Virus record (IMG/VR): IMGVR_UViG_3300046777_000361
Coordinates: 1 to 20,755 of that record
Source of the DNA: a virus
Direction: 5' to 3' (one strand)
DNA: 20,755 nt
Shown here piece after piece: positions 1 through 8,648 of this stretch (the first letter of the stretch is position 1; the number at the start of each line of letters is the position of its first letter). Under the pieces are notes generated by a model that was given only the letters and a program-made list of their open reading frames with translations, was not told the DNA's origin and made no database searches. The position numbers and the translations under genes are program-made.

Positions 1-850
1 CACTGGTTTGTGTTACACGAGCATAGGTATTTGCTACTGGGTCAATGATGCTCCAATAGGTTTGGTTATGCGGAGAACAATAAAGTTTACCATTCTTACC
101 ATTGAATATACCTTGGTGTGCTTGGCTACCAATTGTTGTGCCATAGTTCCATGCATTAGCAACGTTTGCTGTGGTATCAATGCTTAATACGGTTGTACTT
201 AAATATGGAGCAAAATATAGTTTACCATTTGCTGTGCTTCTTACAGCACCACGCCAACGGTATCCAGTTGTAGTACTAGGTATAACACCACCAAAGTTTT
301 GCACACTAGCAGTATTTGCTACTGGATCAATTACCAAGCATCCTGGTTTGCCCACACAATAAATTTTTCCGTCGCCACCTAATACAGCATTATCATACAA
401 ATCAGTACCAGTGATTGTTAAACCAAAGTTTGTTCTAACACTGGTTTGTGTTGCTGGATCAATAATTAGTACGTTAGATGTGTTTAATGGTGGATAGTAA
501 ATTTTACCATTAGGAGCAAGTGCGCCTGCGATATAACTAGCGGCATTAAGTGTTAGGCCGCTTACACCAAAACTTACAATGCTACTGGTGTTGTTAGCAG
601 GATCAATTACAAGAATATTTCCAGTGCTAGCACTAGGCGCAACATAAATTTTACCATCTGCACCTTGCACAGCGCCTCTGTAAGGACCACTGGTTGTGCC
701 AGCATGACTTGCACTAGTGTTAAATGTTGTTAAACTAGGTGTGCCACTACTGACCCAACTGCTTAATGCTGTATTAACTTCACTGGCAGTATAGTCATAC
801 CAATTTATTGATACAGCAGCATTAACAAAGCCACCACGTGCCGCAAACAT
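1..850 (-). CDS. Beta-propeller-repeat tail protein, 3' end cut by window edge
   Basis: The reading frame opens at an ATG at 850 and stays open for 283 codons to the left edge, so the C-terminus is missing. Its start overlaps the stop of the 1695-aa fibre gene by one base (TAATG), which suggests translational coupling. After about 55 residues, five repeats of roughly 40-50 residues begin near residues 57, 107, 152, 198 and 245. Each has a pattern like GAx(x)xxGKIYxxP, then a VLxIDPxxNT strand. Examples are GALAPNGKIYYPP and NVLIIDPATQT. These resemble blades of an NHL/Vgb-like beta-propeller and match the repeats of the 633-aa protein at 6565-8466. No signal peptide or catalytic motif is visible. 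Position at the end of the fibre cluster and a carbohydrate- or receptor-binding fold suggest a host-contact tail protein; this role is inferred. Confidence 0.8.
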   Translation of the reverse strand, partial: MFAARGGFVNAAVSINWYDYTASEVNTALSSWVSSGTPSLTTFNTSASHAGTTSGPYRGAVQGADGKIYVAPSASTGNILVIDPANNTSSIVSFGVSGLTLNAASYIAGALAPNGKIYYPPLNTSNVLIIDPATQTSVRTNFGLTITGTDLYDNAVLGGDGKIYCVGKPGCLVIDPVANTASVQNFGGVIPSTTTGYRWRGAVRSTANGKLYFAPYLSTTVLSIDTTANVANAWNYGTTIGSQAHQGIFNGKNGKLYCSPHNQTYWSIIDPVANTYARVTQTS

Positions 851-3800
851 TATGCATAGCCCTTGCTTAGTGCGGCATATACTGTTGTGCCGTCTGTAAA
901 GAAACTAATGATATCGATTGCGTTAGCAGTTGTAGTTAGTGTCTTAGATGCACCAGCAAATTTCCAAGCACTTGTGGTTGTTAGTGTCTTGCCACCTGTG
1001 CCATCTTGTGTAATGATTAGCGTACCACTTGCACCAACACCAGCATTGCTTAGTGCAATGTTGCTGATACTGCTGGTTGCTGTCATTGCAAAGATACTAC
1101 CATTAGCCATGTTAAGCGTAATGTTACCACCTGTGCTGCCTAAGTCGACACGTGTCTCTTGGAACTGCTTAAGCGTAATATTGCTGTTGGTTACAGTTGT
1201 GCCAAAGTTTTGGTTAACCCACAATGTATTGCCGCTGTTACGGAATAATATGTCATTTGGCTGAACATTGTTTACATTAACATCATGTATTTCATCTAGT
1301 TCAAAACCGTTCTGTACACGTACCAATACTTGACCGTTGCCTGCGTTAGCACGTTCAACAACACCAATGAACACATAGTGTTCTGGTGATTGAGGTTTAA
1401 CATTAGTAAATGTGCCTGCTACGTTGCCTAGGTATAGTTTGTCACCTGCGGTATAACTGCCTAAGTTCAATCCATCAACAACACCTTGGCTTACAATGTA
1501 ACCCAGTTGACCAGCGGCAATATCACTCTTAACAATACCAATTGTGGTTGCGCTGTTGTTGTCACTGTTGTTGATTGCACGGTTAACAGTTGCATGATTA
1601 CCGTTAGCCCCACTGATGAATACTACTTCACCTTTGCTTAGTGTATTTGCTTCATTATTAACAGCATACACAACAAGGTCTTGACCCATAAGCATGACAT
1701 TGCTGCCATTGAGACCTGTTTGGAATGTACCATAATCAGTGTTGTAGCGGATTTGACCTGTGCTTGGAACAATATTGCTTGCATTAAATGTAACACCATT
1801 TACAATTGTGTTACCAGCAGTGATGTTGCCTGTGGTTACAATTGTATTGCTGCCGTAGTTTGCAAGGAAGGTTGCAACTTCTGCGTTACCATAACCACCA
1901 GTTGATTGGAATGTAATAGTATCTGTAGCAGCATCTGTGGTAATAACCATGCCACTGCCAGCAACTAATGTCATTGTGTCACCAGCAGTATCTGCAACTA
2001 CATTACTTTGGCCTGCTACAGCAAATGTTGTAAATCCTAACGCACTTACGTTAGTTAAGTTGCCACCATCGCCATAGAACGCTGTAGCAGTAATGTTGCC
2101 ACCGCTAAATGTTGTTCTTGTTACACCATCTTCAGCAAGTATTAAACTGTTGCTGCTTTGTGGTAGAACCCAACTCCATTCCTTAGCAGTTACACCGTTA
2201 TTACGTGTATATTCAAATGTGCCGGGACCGCCTTGAACGTTGCCAACACCTAGGTTAACAGCACTGGTTAACCCACTGTCATAGTATAAATCAAAGCCAA
2301 CATAACCGGCAGCATCATTGCGCTTAACGTAAAATACATTACCATTTAGTGCGGCTGCTATAGTAGCATTGGTAAAGTTATTAATTGTTACTGCGGTTCC
2401 ATCAACTAATCCGTCAGGTGCAAATGTAAATCTTACACGGTCTGGATTCAAACTACCGTTGTAGTTTGTGCCACCAGTTCTCACACGCACGTTTGCATTT
2501 GCACTGGTTAAGTTTCTATCTAAACTTAGAACAATGTTGCCTTCGCGCTGTGTGGTTGAGTTGTTACCATTGGTAACACTTACCTTAGCACCAGTTAATG
2601 CACTAACGTTATTGTAGTTAATCTGTGCAAAGTGTGCACCACTGGTTTGGATTGTTGTAATATTAGGATCACTACCGGTAATAGTTTGATTGTATAGTAA
2701 TGCGCTGTTACCTTGGCTGCTACCAACATATGAAGGTGCAAAGATAATTGGTCTATGAGAACCCGTGCTGTCCTGAGCACTTGCAATTAGCGTATTACCC
2801 ATGCTGCTGGCAAGATACAAACTTCTATTGAAGTTATTTGTATTTGGACTGATACCAAAATACATGCCAACACCACTGTTATTGGTTAGATTATCTTGAC
2901 CAGTTACACCACTGATCCATGCTGGAGGGCCACCGGTACCTAAGGCTGGTTCTTGCTGTGAAGGACTCCACCAAGCAATACGACCTAGTTCTAAGTTCTT
3001 TCTAGGATAGGTAGTAACATATGATTGGTTTTTGTTACCTTCACTTGCTGTAAAGAATATTCTAGGACCAAAGTTAGTTCTTAAATCTGCTTGTAAGTTA
3101 TTATCAGTATAGTTCTTAATCAACAACTGTGTTAATGGTGTACCCTCACCATATTCTGCACTAGTGCTTAAACCATCCCATAGAATGTTCATACCAAAAC
3201 TTGGTAAACCATCATTTTCGGCGCGGTTAGTTAAGTCAGCATCACCAACTGTTAAACCACGTGGGAAGTTCATTATAGTTCTTGGTGCTTCAAACTGTGT
3301 TCTAGCATTTAGAAAGTTAGTATTCATTGTGCCTGTGGTTGAATAATTACCAACTGTATCAACACTATAAACAAAGTCTGCGGCTGTGGGACCTGAGGCA
3401 GGATAACCATACTTGCCTGCGGTCATAACTGCTTGGTCTGAAATGGTTGTTTTACTGCCACTACCTGCACCACTATATGGAGTAATTAATCCTAATAGTA
3501 ATCCTGTGTTAGCATCAAATGCACCAGGCCACATACCTGGAACAATATTCTGCGGTAACAATATATCTTGATCAAGATCGGTTGTTGCGGCGGCGGCCTG
3601 ACTCATTGTAATAGTGCTGTTACCAGCATCCACACTTTGAACATATGTTCCAGGAGGGAATGGGAATGATTGACTTAAACCTAAGTTATAATCCCATGCA
3701 TAATATTGTGTAACAGCACTTAAACTTAATGGCGTTACTAAGTCTACAACATCAACTAGAGAAACACCTGTAATAACGTTGCTACCACTGGTTGTGTTAC

Positions 3801-5937
3801 CAGTTAAAAATGCAAATGCAGTTAATTCGGTAGTCCCGCTGTGAGCAAGTATTGCACCTGGTGAGCCATTGCCTACAAATAAAGCATAACCATTGCCATT
3901 GATGTTGCCTGTGTTGGTTGTAACACCTTTGATGCGATCTGTAAGAATTAATCTTTGATCGGTATTAATAGTAAAGTTTGTACCAGTGGTTGTAGTAATA
4001 CTGTTTACATTGGCTAAACTATTAGCCATACCAATAACACCGGTTGTGCTATTGTAGGTTAAATTTTCTGCAACACTAATATTACCACGTGCTCTTGCTG
4101 GGGTAAAGTATAGGTTTGTACCTTCATTTACATAAGTTGTTAATAAACCTGTAATGCCACTGCCATCACCTGCTAGCGCACCCGCAGTGATTGTACCTGT
4201 TGTGGTAATATTATTACTACCATAACCATTTACTAAGAAATTAGCAACGTTAGCATTTCCATATGCGCTTGAAGCAACAATACCAGTTAAGAATCTACCG
4301 TTACCTAAGAAATAACCACTTGGTGCGCTAATATTGCCACCAGCAGTTATATCATTTAGTGTATTAACGATGCGGCCATAGATTTCACCATCTTTCTTAA
4401 TGTATGCATTGCTGTTATCAGGTAGTGGATCTTCCAAACCAATCCAAATATTACCAAATACTCTTACGTCAGCATCTGGTGAACTTGAACCACTACCACC
4501 TTGATATGAACCTACTTGGAACAGTACGTTGCCTGTGGTCTTTTGTTTGATAGCAAATCTATCTGTGGTTGCATCATCACCAATTACAACATTAACGCTA
4601 TCAAATCTAATTGTAGCATTTTGTGATGCAACACTTTCATCGCCAATAATAGTTGGGCTTGTACCGGATAAGCGTAAATTCTTACCGCTTGCTACGGTAA
4701 CGTTGGCAGTACCTGATGTTAATGTAGTACTGCTTAGTGTGCCAGCAGTAATTGTACCAGTTGTGGTAATGTTGTTGCTACCATAGCCGTTGGCTAAGAA
4801 GTTTGCAACGCTTGCGTTACTATATGTTGCTGGTAAACCAGTTAGTAAACTACCATTACCTAAAATAAATCCACCACTGATGTTACCAGTAGTTGTAATG
4901 TTTGCTGTACCACTTAGGCCAATTGCACCTGTACCACTGTTATAGGTAATTGGGCTTGTGCCACTTAGTAAGTTTCTAATATCGCTGTCTGCAGGACCAG
5001 TGTATGTGAATACACCAGTAGTATTACTGTATGAGAATGAACCTAAACCGCCTGCATCTGATGCACTGATATTACTGCGTACTCTTGCCGCAGTAAAATA
5101 TAAATTTGTATTTTCAGCAATATTTGCTGTGGTTAGTGTTGCACTTGAACCTAATGGTATTGTTATACCATTGATAATAACATTGCTGTTTGCAAGTTGA
5201 CTGTTAGGAATCAAATCACCAGCCGCATTGGTTAACACACTTAGATGATAGAATTCGCCATCATACACAATGCCCAAGTAACTGATACCATTGGGTGCAG
5301 CATTTAATGCTGTATCATTGTTAACAAACTTCCAATTGGTCCAATTGCTGGCAAATGTTGTGGTATCTAGATATGCTAGACCTATTGCGTCTTGTTCTAG
5401 TACTAATAATAAACTTGTGCCTACTGCAAGATTAGGAATACTGATACCAGTGATGTTACCAGTAATGTTTGCTTTGTGCATGGCGCCGTTGGCAACATCA
5501 ATTGATACGTTACCGCTGATGTTACCATTGTCATAAACAGTATCTTGATACTTCTTTAATGTAATGTTACCATTAAGTATTGAAGTTGGTACACGATTAT
5601 CTACTCTAGTGTTTGTAAAATAAAGATTTGTAGTACCTTCAGCAAGGTCGTCTGTGGTCTTGCCACTGAATGCAGCATTACTATCAAAACTAAAGATACC
5701 AGTGCTTACATTATATAGGATAGGTGCAGTATTGCCTAATGCAGCACGAACGTCTGCATCACTAACTGCGGCAACTTCAGCAACATTGATAATATTTTCA
5801 GTTGTGCCAACTGCAATATTATTGTCAATAACAGTAATGTTTGATACAATAACACCGTCATCGCTGACAGTAATGTTACTGTATGTTGTACTTACATTAA
5901 TGTTGCTAACGTTAGTATTAACGGTCACATTAGCCAT
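850..5937 (-). CDS. Large modular tail fibre protein (1695 aa)
   Basis: A very long Asn/Thr/Ser/Gly-rich beta-type protein with no visible membrane segment, typical of a trimeric phage fibre. Modules in order: an N-terminal NxT/NxS-rich stretch (1-60); an ADVRAALGNT-type unit (60-85), echoed near 320; NLYFTxxRxR units near 100-113, 270-286 and 603-616; a GxANITLK-type module (124-235) that recurs at the C-terminus (1586-1695); GYGSNNITTTGTITAG cassettes near 371-392 and 558-580, with a degenerate copy near 1349; a unique central part (about 650-1150); a region near 1420-1555 running from LVVYAVNNEANT to VRVQNGFELDEIHDV; and a W-N linker near 1553-1580. The latter modules are common in marine phage fibres, from memory. 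The start has a GGAG site a few bases upstream, 12 bases after the 174-aa gene. It probably forms the receptor-binding or side fibre; the receptor cannot be read from the sequence. Confidence 0.9.
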   Translation of the reverse strand: MANVTVNTNVSNINVSTTYSNITVSDDGVIVSNITVIDNNIAVGTTENIINVAEVAAVSDADVRAALGNTAPILYNVSTGIFSFDSNAAFSGKTTDDLAEGTTNLYFTNTRVDNRVPTSILNGNITLKKYQDTVYDNGNISGNVSIDVANGAMHKANITGNITGISIPNLAVGTSLLLVLEQDAIGLAYLDTTTFASNWTNWKFVNNDTALNAAPNGISYLGIVYDGEFYHLSVLTNAAGDLIPNSQLANSNVIINGITIPLGSSATLTTANIAENTNLYFTAARVRSNISASDAGGLGSFSYSNTTGVFTYTGPADSDIRNLLSGTSPITYNSGTGAIGLSGTANITTTGNISGGFILGNGSLLTGLPATYSNASVANFLANGYGSNNITTTGTITAGTLSSTTLTSGTANVTVASGKNLRLSGTSPTIIGDESVASQNATIRFDSVNVVIGDDATTDRFAIKQKTTGNVLFQVGSYQGGSGSSSPDADVRVFGNIWIGLEDPLPDNSNAYIKKDGEIYGRIVNTLNDITAGGNISAPSGYFLGNGRFLTGIVASSAYGNANVANFLVNGYGSNNITTTGTITAGALAGDGSGITGLLTTYVNEGTNLYFTPARARGNISVAENLTYNSTTGVIGMANSLANVNSITTTTGTNFTINTDQRLILTDRIKGVTTNTGNINGNGYALFVGNGSPGAILAHSGTTELTAFAFLTGNTTSGSNVITGVSLVDVVDLVTPLSLSAVTQYYAWDYNLGLSQSFPFPPGTYVQSVDAGNSTITMSQAAAATTDLDQDILLPQNIVPGMWPGAFDANTGLLLGLITPYSGAGSGSKTTISDQAVMTAGKYGYPASGPTAADFVYSVDTVGNYSTTGTMNTNFLNARTQFEAPRTIMNFPRGLTVGDADLTNRAENDGLPSFGMNILWDGLSTSAEYGEGTPLTQLLIKNYTDNNLQADLRTNFGPRIFFTASEGNKNQSYVTTYPRKNLELGRIAWWSPSQQEPALGTGGPPAWISGVTGQDNLTNNSGVGMYFGISPNTNNFNRSLYLASSMGNTLIASAQDSTGSHRPIIFAPSYVGSSQGNSALLYNQTITGSDPNITTIQTSGAHFAQINYNNVSALTGAKVSVTNGNNSTTQREGNIVLSLDRNLTSANANVRVRTGGTNYNGSLNPDRVRFTFAPDGLVDGTAVTINNFTNATIAAALNGNVFYVKRNDAAGYVGFDLYYDSGLTSAVNLGVGNVQGGPGTFEYTRNNGVTAKEWSWVLPQSSNSLILAEDGVTRTTFSGGNITATAFYGDGGNLTNVSALGFTTFAVAGQSNVVADTAGDTMTLVAGSGMVITTDAATDTITFQSTGGYGNAEVATFLANYGSNTIVTTGNITAGNTIVNGVTFNASNIVPSTGQIRYNTDYGTFQTGLNGSNVMLMGQDLVVYAVNNEANTLSKGEVVFISGANGNHATVNRAINNSDNNSATTIGIVKSDIAAGQLGYIVSQGVVDGLNLGSYTAGDKLYLGNVAGTFTNVKPQSPEHYVFIGVVERANAGNGQVLVRVQNGFELDEIHDVNVNNVQPNDILFRNSGNTLWVNQNFGTTVTNSNITLKQFQETRVDLGSTGGNITLNMANGSIFAMTATSSISNIALSNAGVGASGTLIITQDGTGGKTLTTTSAWKFAGASKTLTTTANAIDIISFFTDGTTVYAALSKGYA
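853..1182 (-). repeat. C-terminal copy of a duplicated fibre module
   Basis: Residues 1586-1695 of the large fibre, opening with NITLKQFQET and ending at its last codon. It shares the order of motifs with residues 124-235: NITLK..Q, a GN(I/V)-x-ANG strand, a Q-D turn, a WKF strand and a final DG..Y strand. The copies are diverged at the DNA level, so this is an old duplication. Confidence 0.65.
5233..5568 (-). repeat. N-terminal copy of a duplicated fibre module
   Basis: Residues 124-235 of the large fibre, opening with NITLKKYQDT, then GNVSIDVANGAM, LLVLEQDAIG, NWKFVNN and VYDGEFYHLSVL. It parallels the C-terminal module at 853-1182 motif by motif. Confidence 0.65.
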
Positions 5938-5949
5938 GGGTTATACTCC

Positions 5950-6474
5950 TTATACCAGGCTTACGAAGCCGCCATTTATACTGACATTTGTTTCTAACCT
6001 CGGATTACCAATTCGACCTCCTGTTCGAGGATCAAATCGTTCAATGATTGCCCAGCGATGTAGATCTTTTCTTGCTGTGCTGGCTGTGCTTGAATCCCAT
6101 TGGAATGATAATACAGTGATTGCTACGTTTGCTCGAGCATTTGGGAAAATGTTACCTGTGTAACGATTTTCAGGAATAGTTAATGTTACTGTACCTACTG
6201 TTGCGTTTGATACGCTAATGTACGAGTTGCCTACTACTCCAACGTTAGCAAAGTAACCTACTACTGTTGAATCTGTAAAGTTTGGGTTGCCAGTCTCACG
6301 ATCGTAACTCATTTGGTCAATAACAATTGTTTGGTAATCTGCGCTAAACACATAACCAGTAACGTTGGTATTGAAACTATAGGTGAAAGTCTTTTGACTT
6401 CGGGGGAATAACTCAATTACTTGAGTATCGGGCGAACCAATGTAGTTCGCAAAATCTAACAATCGATTTGACAT
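5950..6474 (-). CDS. Hypothetical fibre-associated or adaptor protein (174 aa)
   Basis: Not recognised as a named family. The sequence begins MSNRLLDFANYIGSP and is predicted by eye to be mostly beta strand, with alternating hydrophobic residues (TFTYSFNTNVTGYVFSADY) and a conserved-looking basic end (RWAIIERFDPRTGGRIG). It sits between the propeller protein and the large fibre, 12 bases upstream of the fibre start, so an adaptor or baseplate/fibre attachment role is plausible. The layout of an N-terminal Ig-like or BppU-type strand region would fit, but this is inference from position only. The ATG is preceded by CAGGAG about 7 bases upstream. It follows the only sizeable intergenic gap of the window, so it may head its own transcription unit with the fibres. 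Confidence 0.8.
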   Translation of the reverse strand: MSNRLLDFANYIGSPDTQVIELFPRSQKTFTYSFNTNVTGYVFSADYQTIVIDQMSYDRETGNPNFTDSTVVGYFANVGVVGNSYISVSNATVGTVTLTIPENRYTGNIFPNARANVAITVLSFQWDSSTASTARKDLHRWAIIERFDPRTGGRIGNPRLETNVSINGGFVSLV

Positions 6475-6533
6475 GACGACTCCTGAGGGATCTTTCTCAC
6501 AGACTGAGGCCTGTGAAACTTAATTTGCTTTAC

Positions 6534-6541
6534 TATTTATG
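6534..6541 (-). promoter_or_regulatory. Possible late promoter element (CATAAATA)
   Basis: The 90-base gap 6475-6564 is the longest unassigned stretch between genes here. On the minus strand it contains CATAAATA, one mismatch from the T4-type late promoter TATAAATA, beside a perfect TTTTGCAAAA palindrome (6544-6553). A weak hairpin follows (TCACAG at 6497-6502 pairing with CTGTGA at 6511-6516), then the ribosome binding site of the 174-aa gene. An 8-base AT-rich match is expected by chance in such DNA, so this is only a candidate. Confidence 0.2.
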
Positions 6542-6564
6542 CGTTTTGCAAAAATAGTGTTGTT

Positions 6565-8466
6565 TTAGTACTTGTTATAGTATGAACTTAACATCCAATG
6601 TCCTGGGTCTACTGATCCAATATTTAAGTTAATCTTTAACACGGGTGTATTTGGTCCTGTAGGTATGCAATAAATGCTGCCATCTTGTCCTAATGTACCA
6701 CCCCACCATTTTATTTCGCTACCAAATGTGCCTATTGTGCTTGTGGTATTGCTGCTTGGATCATATACTAAAACATTTGTTGCTTTATATGGTATAAAAT
6801 AAATTTTACCATCTGGTGCAGCCACAGCACCACTATATTTTTCTGTGCCAGCAGTGACACTTATTGAACTAGCACTACCATCTGCTCTTAATCTATAGAT
6901 AACATTAGATGTGTATGGTGCAAAATAAATGCTACCATCATTGCCTAAGCAACCACCACTCCATTTTTGTCCGCCTAATCCACTAATTGCAACAAATTGT
7001 TTAGCAGCAGTAGTTGGATTAACCTCTACATAACTAGTAGAATTATGTGGGATGAATACAACATTACCATTGTTTCTTAACACAGACCCTTGCCACATGA
7101 CATTGCCTGAACCATAAGTTTCTACAAATGGTGGTGTTAAGAACATTCTTGTTCTTTGATTATTTTGCCAAGTTGTTATAGTTTCGCCAACTATTGAACC
7201 AAATGGTCTAGGCTCATAAGTATAATCACCATCTGGTGGAGACGCAGTATATGAACCATAATTTTCTACTAATAATCTATTTCTTTCACCAGGTGCAACA
7301 AAGATGTTACCTTGGTATGTTTGGTAGATATTAGAAGTTGGTGTTAGTACTGAGCCACCAAATTTACATGTACCAACACCACCACCAAAGATTTCTAAAG
7401 TTCTTGTTGACGATGATGTATCACCACTTCTTCTTACAATTGATATACTGTCGTTAACTGGGTTGATTGATAGGAAAGCATTAGCACCGCTATTTCCATC
7501 ACCACCTGGAGCACAAACAATTTGGTTAGTTGAAGTATTTGGTATAGTTCTTAATGTACCGCCAGTCCAACCAGCATAGCCAGTGCCACTGGGTAAATTA
7601 ATAATACTTGTTGTGCCAGCAGTTGTATTGATCTTAAGAACAGTATTACTGTTAGTTGAATTACCTGATGGCGCATAAATGTTACCACCTGGTGCAAGTA
7701 CAGCACCTCGATACACATTTGATCTTGAAACACTAATATTGCTTAGTGTAGGTGAACTTGCAACGTTTGCTGGAGGTGTGTAACTACCTCTGCTCGGATG
7801 TAGTGCAAAGTATTCTGGTGAACGCACACCTATATAGTTGCTGCTGGTTGCAATTACTCTACCAGTAGGACTTAGTGTACGCAACTGCACAGCAATGGTT
7901 GCTTCTGTATAATATTGTGTGGCTGGATCAATCGTTAATGGCAAACTGATATTGCCACCAGCACCTACCACAGCACTACCGGTGTTAGCAGTAAAAATAC
8001 CTGTGTTAGTACCTGACAGGCTCCAATATACTGTTGTGCCAACTGGTAATATACTGTTAACAATAAAATTTGCATTGTTATAAAATGGTGAACTAACATT
8101 GCTAAAGGTATAATTGATATTTTGCACAGTGACATTTGCACTGGTTGCTAATGTTTTGTCTGCATACTTTAACTGTAATGCAAATTGTGCGTCATCATAA
8201 ACTTGTCTTGTAATTGTACCAATGCCGGCGCCATTTGGTATAACAGTACCAGTTGTAGTATTGTCTATGAAAATATTAGCAGTTTCATAGAGTGTATCCC
8301 ACGTTAACGTTGGACTGGTTGTTAATGATGTTGCAACATTGAACACAGCATTTACGTTGCCATTTACAATACTAGTGGCTGGACTAATTGAAAAAGTCGC
8401 AAGGACTGGAGTAGTCTCACCTACTTTTTTCTTTCTAAAGAATGTAAACTTTTCTGTAAATGGCAT
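6565..8466 (-). CDS. Seven-repeat beta-propeller tail protein (633 aa)
   Basis: Residues 1-15 are basic (FFRKKKV). Residues 20-245 form beta-rich, probably Ig-like domains (for example TFSISPATSIVNGNVNAVF and VGTTVYWSLSG). From about 250 to the end there are seven repeats opening near residues 252, 297, 367, 456, 500, 542 and 585. The core is (W/Y)xGGxLxxDGxIYxxP followed by xVLxxxP, best seen in KYSGAVAAPDGKIYFIPY and WWGGTLGQDGSIYCIP. Repeats two and three are expanded to about 70-90 residues. Seven copies fit a closed seven-bladed propeller. The same repeat is found in the protein at 1-850. The ATG follows CTGGAG closely after the 51-aa ORF. A surface-exposed fibre or tip protein that binds a receptor is the likely role; no enzyme motif is seen. 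Confidence 0.85.
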   Translation of the reverse strand: MPFTEKFTFFRKKKVGETTPVLATFSISPATSIVNGNVNAVFNVATSLTTSPTLTWDTLYETANIFIDNTTTGTVIPNGAGIGTITRQVYDDAQFALQLKYADKTLATSANVTVQNINYTFSNVSSPFYNNANFIVNSILPVGTTVYWSLSGTNTGIFTANTGSAVVGAGGNISLPLTIDPATQYYTEATIAVQLRTLSPTGRVIATSSNYIGVRSPEYFALHPSRGSYTPPANVASSPTLSNISVSRSNVYRGAVLAPGGNIYAPSGNSTNSNTVLKINTTAGTTSIINLPSGTGYAGWTGGTLRTIPNTSTNQIVCAPGGDGNSGANAFLSINPVNDSISIVRRSGDTSSSTRTLEIFGGGVGTCKFGGSVLTPTSNIYQTYQGNIFVAPGERNRLLVENYGSYTASPPDGDYTYEPRPFGSIVGETITTWQNNQRTRMFLTPPFVETYGSGNVMWQGSVLRNNGNVVFIPHNSTSYVEVNPTTAAKQFVAISGLGGQKWSGGCLGNDGSIYFAPYTSNVIYRLRADGSASSISVTAGTEKYSGAVAAPDGKIYFIPYKATNVLVYDPSSNTTSTIGTFGSEIKWWGGTLGQDGSIYCIPTGPNTPVLKINLNIGSVDPGHWMLSSYYNKY

Positions 8467-8477
8467 TTCAACTCCAG

Positions 8478-8633
8478 TTAAACTGTGCCTTCGCTTACGA
8501 TGCGATATTCGTGTGCAGTACTATTTTCCATAACTGCTTCTATTTGTGCAATACAATCTGCTCTATCAGTGCCAGTAACAGTTGTTTCCATTGTTAAACT
8601 TGCATGAACATATTCTACAACGATCTTATACAT
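8478..8633 (-). CDS. Small hypothetical protein (51 aa)
   Basis: A short frame starting MYKIVVEYVHASL and ending VSEGTV, with TAA at 8478. A good ribosome binding site (ATGGAG, seven bases before the ATG) supports translation, and it fills the gap between the 128-aa gene (15 bases upstream) and the 633-aa gene (11 bases downstream). The composition suggests a small alpha/beta fold: a beta strand (KIVVEYV), a second strand, a helix (RADCIAQIEAVMEN) and a last strand (EYRIVSEG). I do not recognise a family. A small tail assembly or fibre accessory protein would fit the position. Confidence 0.6.
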   Translation of the reverse strand: MYKIVVEYVHASLTMETTVTGTDRADCIAQIEAVMENSTAHEYRIVSEGTV

Positions 8634-8648
8634 TTATTTCTCCATATC

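Noticed and set aside
2595-2786. Minus-strand 63-aa frame inside the fibre
   Set aside because: It overlaps the fibre gene in another frame and lacks a start signal. The same holds for 7551-7733, 10504-10734 and 14429-14632.
850-5937. Diversity-generating retroelement target in the fibre
   Set aside because: No reverse transcriptase, no template repeat and no C-type-lectin-like end are seen. The repeats diverge at silent sites, not by A-specific change.
5654-6163. Long plus-strand frame (169 aa) over the start of the fibre gene
   Set aside because: It lies opposite two well-supported minus-strand genes and has hydrophobic, low-information composition. The same holds for the other plus-strand frames (such as 863-1264, 14845-15162 and 15166-15492).
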